A stretch of DNA of 64,000 nt from Micromonospora sp. NBC_01796 (GTDB lineage: Bacteria; Actinomycetota; Actinomycetes; Mycobacteriales; Micromonosporaceae): contig NZ_CP109078.1 of NCBI RefSeq assembly GCF_035917455.1, forward strand, positions 5,316,001 to 5,380,000. The letters run 5' to 3'. The notes beneath the pieces were generated by a model that saw only the letters and a list, made by a program, of their open reading frames with translations, did no database searches and had not been told where the DNA came from. Each line of letters starts with the position of its first letter. The first letter of the stretch is position 1. The position numbers were made by a program, and so were the translations under genes. Below, piece after piece: positions 62,580-64,000 of the stretch.

Positions 62580-63323
62580 ATGCGGCTGACCGTACTCGGG
62601 GCGTGCGGCGCGTGGCCGGAGCCGGGGCAGGCGTGCAGCGGTTACCTGGTCGAACACGACGGGTTCCGCCTCCTGCTCGACCTCGGGTACGCGACCCTGC
62701 CGCGCCTGCTGGAGCGGATCGGCCCCGAGCAGGTCGACGCGGTTTTCGTCACGCACGGCCACCCGGACCACTGCGCCGACCTCAACCCGCTGCTGCGCGC
62801 CCGCCATCTCCGGGCCGACAAACCCCCACCCCTTCCCGTGTACGCCCTGCCCGGCGCCCTCGACCCGGTGCTCGCCCTGGACCGGCCCGGCATGCTGGAC
62901 GACGCGTACGTGCTGCACGAGTTCACCGCCGGTGACCGGCTGCGGATCGGCCCGTACGAGGCGCGGACGCGGCTGCTGCCGCACTGGGTGCCGAACGCCG
63001 GGGTACGCCTGACCGCCGGCGGGCGGGTGCTCGCGTACACGGGTGACACCGGGCCGAGTCCGGAGGTGGTGGAGTTGGCCCGCGATGCCGACCTGCTGGT
63101 GGCCGAGGCGAGTCACGTCGACGAGGTGCCGCAGGACTCCGTACGCGACCTGACCAGCGCCCGCCACGCCGGACGGCAGGCGGCCGAGGCGGGCGTCGGG
63201 ATGCTCCTGCTGACCCACTTCTGGCCCGGCACCGACCGGACCGCCGCCCAGGTCGCGGCCGGTGACGCGTACGCCGGGGAGGTTGCCGCCGCCGTGCCCG
63301 GCCTGGTCGTGGATCTCGGGTGA
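62580..63323 (+). CDS. Metallo-beta-lactamase-fold hydrolase (RNase Z-like)
   Basis: The 247-residue enzyme has MRLTVLGACGAWPEPGQACSGYLVE, FVTHGHPDHCADLNPLL as the metal site, LAYTGDTGPSPEVV, EASH and LLLTHFWPG. This is the RNase Z/phosphorylcholine-esterase-like subgroup used in various hydrolyses. It is a single gene between a Rieske gene and uvrC. The substrate is not evident. Confidence 0.86.
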   Translation: MRLTVLGACGAWPEPGQACSGYLVEHDGFRLLLDLGYATLPRLLERIGPEQVDAVFVTHGHPDHCADLNPLLRARHLRADKPPPLPVYALPGALDPVLALDRPGMLDDAYVLHEFTAGDRLRIGPYEARTRLLPHWVPNAGVRLTAGGRVLAYTGDTGPSPEVVELARDADLLVAEASHVDEVPQDSVRDLTSARHAGRQAAEAGVGMLLLTHFWPGTDRTAAQVAAGDAYAGEVAAAVPGLVVDLG

Positions 63324-63373
63324 CCCCCGTCCCGGCCCGGACGGGCTCGGCCGGGAATGACAGGGGTGCGGAC

Positions 63374-63379
63374 TAGGCT
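63374..63379 (+). promoter_or_regulatory. -10 box TAGGCT of uvrC, possible damage-type promoter
   Basis: TAGGCT is 7 nt before GTG 63387. Eight nucleotides further upstream lies ATGACAGGG, agreeing with 6 of 9 positions of the RecA-NDp -35 consensus, so this is weaker than at uvrB. Confidence 0.4.
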
Positions 63380-63386
63380 TGCTGAC

Positions 63387-64000
63387 GTGGCTGACCCCTC
63401 GACCTACCGTCCCGCCCCGGGCACGATCCCGGAGGCTCCGGGGGTTTACCGCTTCCGCGACCCGACCGGCCGGGTGATCTACGTCGGCAAGGCGAAGAAC
63501 CTGCGCAGCCGGCTCAACTCCTACTTCGGCGACACCTGGAACCTGCACCAGCGCACCCAGCAGATGGTCACCACCGCCGCCTCGGTGGACTGGGTCACCG
63601 TCGGCACCGAGGTCGAGGCGCTCCAGCTCGAATACTCCTGGATCAAGCAGTACGACCCCCGGTTCAACGTCCGCTACCGGGACGACAAGTCGTACCCGTA
63701 CCTGGCGGTGACGCTGGACGAGGAGTACCCGAGGTTGCAGGTGATGCGGGGGGCCAAGCGCAAGGGGGTGCGCTACTTCGGCCCGTACTCGCACGCCTGG
63801 GCGATCCGCGAGACGCTCGACCTGCTGCTGCGCGTCTTCCCGTCGCGTACGTGTTCCTCCGGGGTGTTCAAACGGGCCGGGCAGATCGGGCGGCCGTGCC
63901 TGCTCGGCGACATCGGCAAATGCTCCGCGCCCTGCGTCGGCCGGGTCTCCGCCGACGAGCACCGGCAGATCGTGGACAACTTCTGCGACTTCATGGCCGG
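63387..64000 (+). CDS. uvrC: Excinuclease ABC subunit C, N-terminal part
   Basis: The gene starts at GTG 63387 and runs off the window after about 204 residues. The GIY-YIG nuclease domain is complete ([25 protein letters not shown]), followed by [30 protein letters not shown] and the Cys-rich [18 protein letters not shown]. UvrC cuts on both sides of a lesion with UvrB. With uvrA and uvrB this completes the excision set in one window. Confidence 0.95.
   Translation, partial: MADPSTYRPAPGTIPEAPGVYRFRDPTGRVIYVGKAKNLRSRLNSYFGDTWNLHQRTQQMVTTAASVDWVTVGTEVEALQLEYSWIKQYDPRFNVRYRDDKSYPYLAVTLDEEYPRLQVMRGAKRKGVRYFGPYSHAWAIRETLDLLLRVFPSRTCSSGVFKRAGQIGRPCLLGDIGKCSAPCVGRVSADEHRQIVDNFCDFMA

Overview
The window is chromosomal DNA from a very GC-rich actinobacterium, most likely of the Micromonosporaceae (Micromonospora or a close relative). 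This rests on strong GC bias at third codon positions, frequent GTG starts, ANTAR-domain regulators, the actinobacterial order pdtaR / polA / rpsA / coaE(GrpB fusion) / uvrB / uvrA / uvrC, a mycothiol-type maleylpyruvate isomerase fold protein, and long GATC-containing palindromes of a kind I associate with that family from memory. No prophage, insertion sequence, CRISPR array or rRNA operon was seen.

Layout. 1-9 kb: accessory genes (a DUF5994 end, a transglutaminase-fold protein, two convergent PF04672 methyltransferases, a DedA protein, a NarL-type two-component pair, two GAF-ANTAR regulators). 9-23.8 kb: a conserved core with an unusual short-variable-loop tRNA (anticodon CAA), pdtaR, a lipoprotein, the livKHMGF branched-chain amino acid transporter, polA, rpsA and coaE. 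23.9-29.7 kb: an anchored surface protein, uvrB, a metallo-beta-lactamase-fold hydrolase and a double-GNAT protein. 29.9-36.0 kb: a six-gene operon of the uncharacterised STM4015/4014/4013/4012/4011 families in which every junction is a 4-nt start/stop overlap. This is the best candidate for an undescribed pathway. Two convergent genes, one DUF6745-like, follow it.

38-48.3 kb: terC behind a probable yybP-ykoY (Mn2+) riboswitch; a murein-peptide recycling group (class A-type serine hydrolase, dipeptide epimerase, NlpC/P60 peptidase); typA; a DedA-PAP2 fusion; and a lytic transglycosylase and amidase. 48.3-58.6 kb: an ArsR-type regulator with an MFS pump behind a perfect palindromic operator, a FAD oxidoreductase, a cold-shock protein, a PemK toxin-antitoxin pair, small-molecule enzymes and rsgA. 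58.8-64 kb: uvrA with a histone-H1-like tail, a Rieske lipoprotein, a metallo-hydrolase and the start of uvrC (cut by the window end).

Across scales. At least 15 genes on both strands have a TANNNT box exactly 6-8 nt upstream of an ATG or GTG with no Shine-Dalgarno sequence, predicting leaderless transcripts; the one before uvrB also matches a RecA-independent DNA-damage promoter. Two intergenic elements (about 22.5 and 38.2 kb) share one architecture: a C-tract, a perfect 22-24-bp palindrome starting GTYGATCWTGMAGTT, then G-rich DNA. Short tandem repeats of 7, 18 or 23 nt sit exactly at the 3' ends of several genes. All coordinates and motifs were read by eye; family names come from recognition of motifs, not from database searches.
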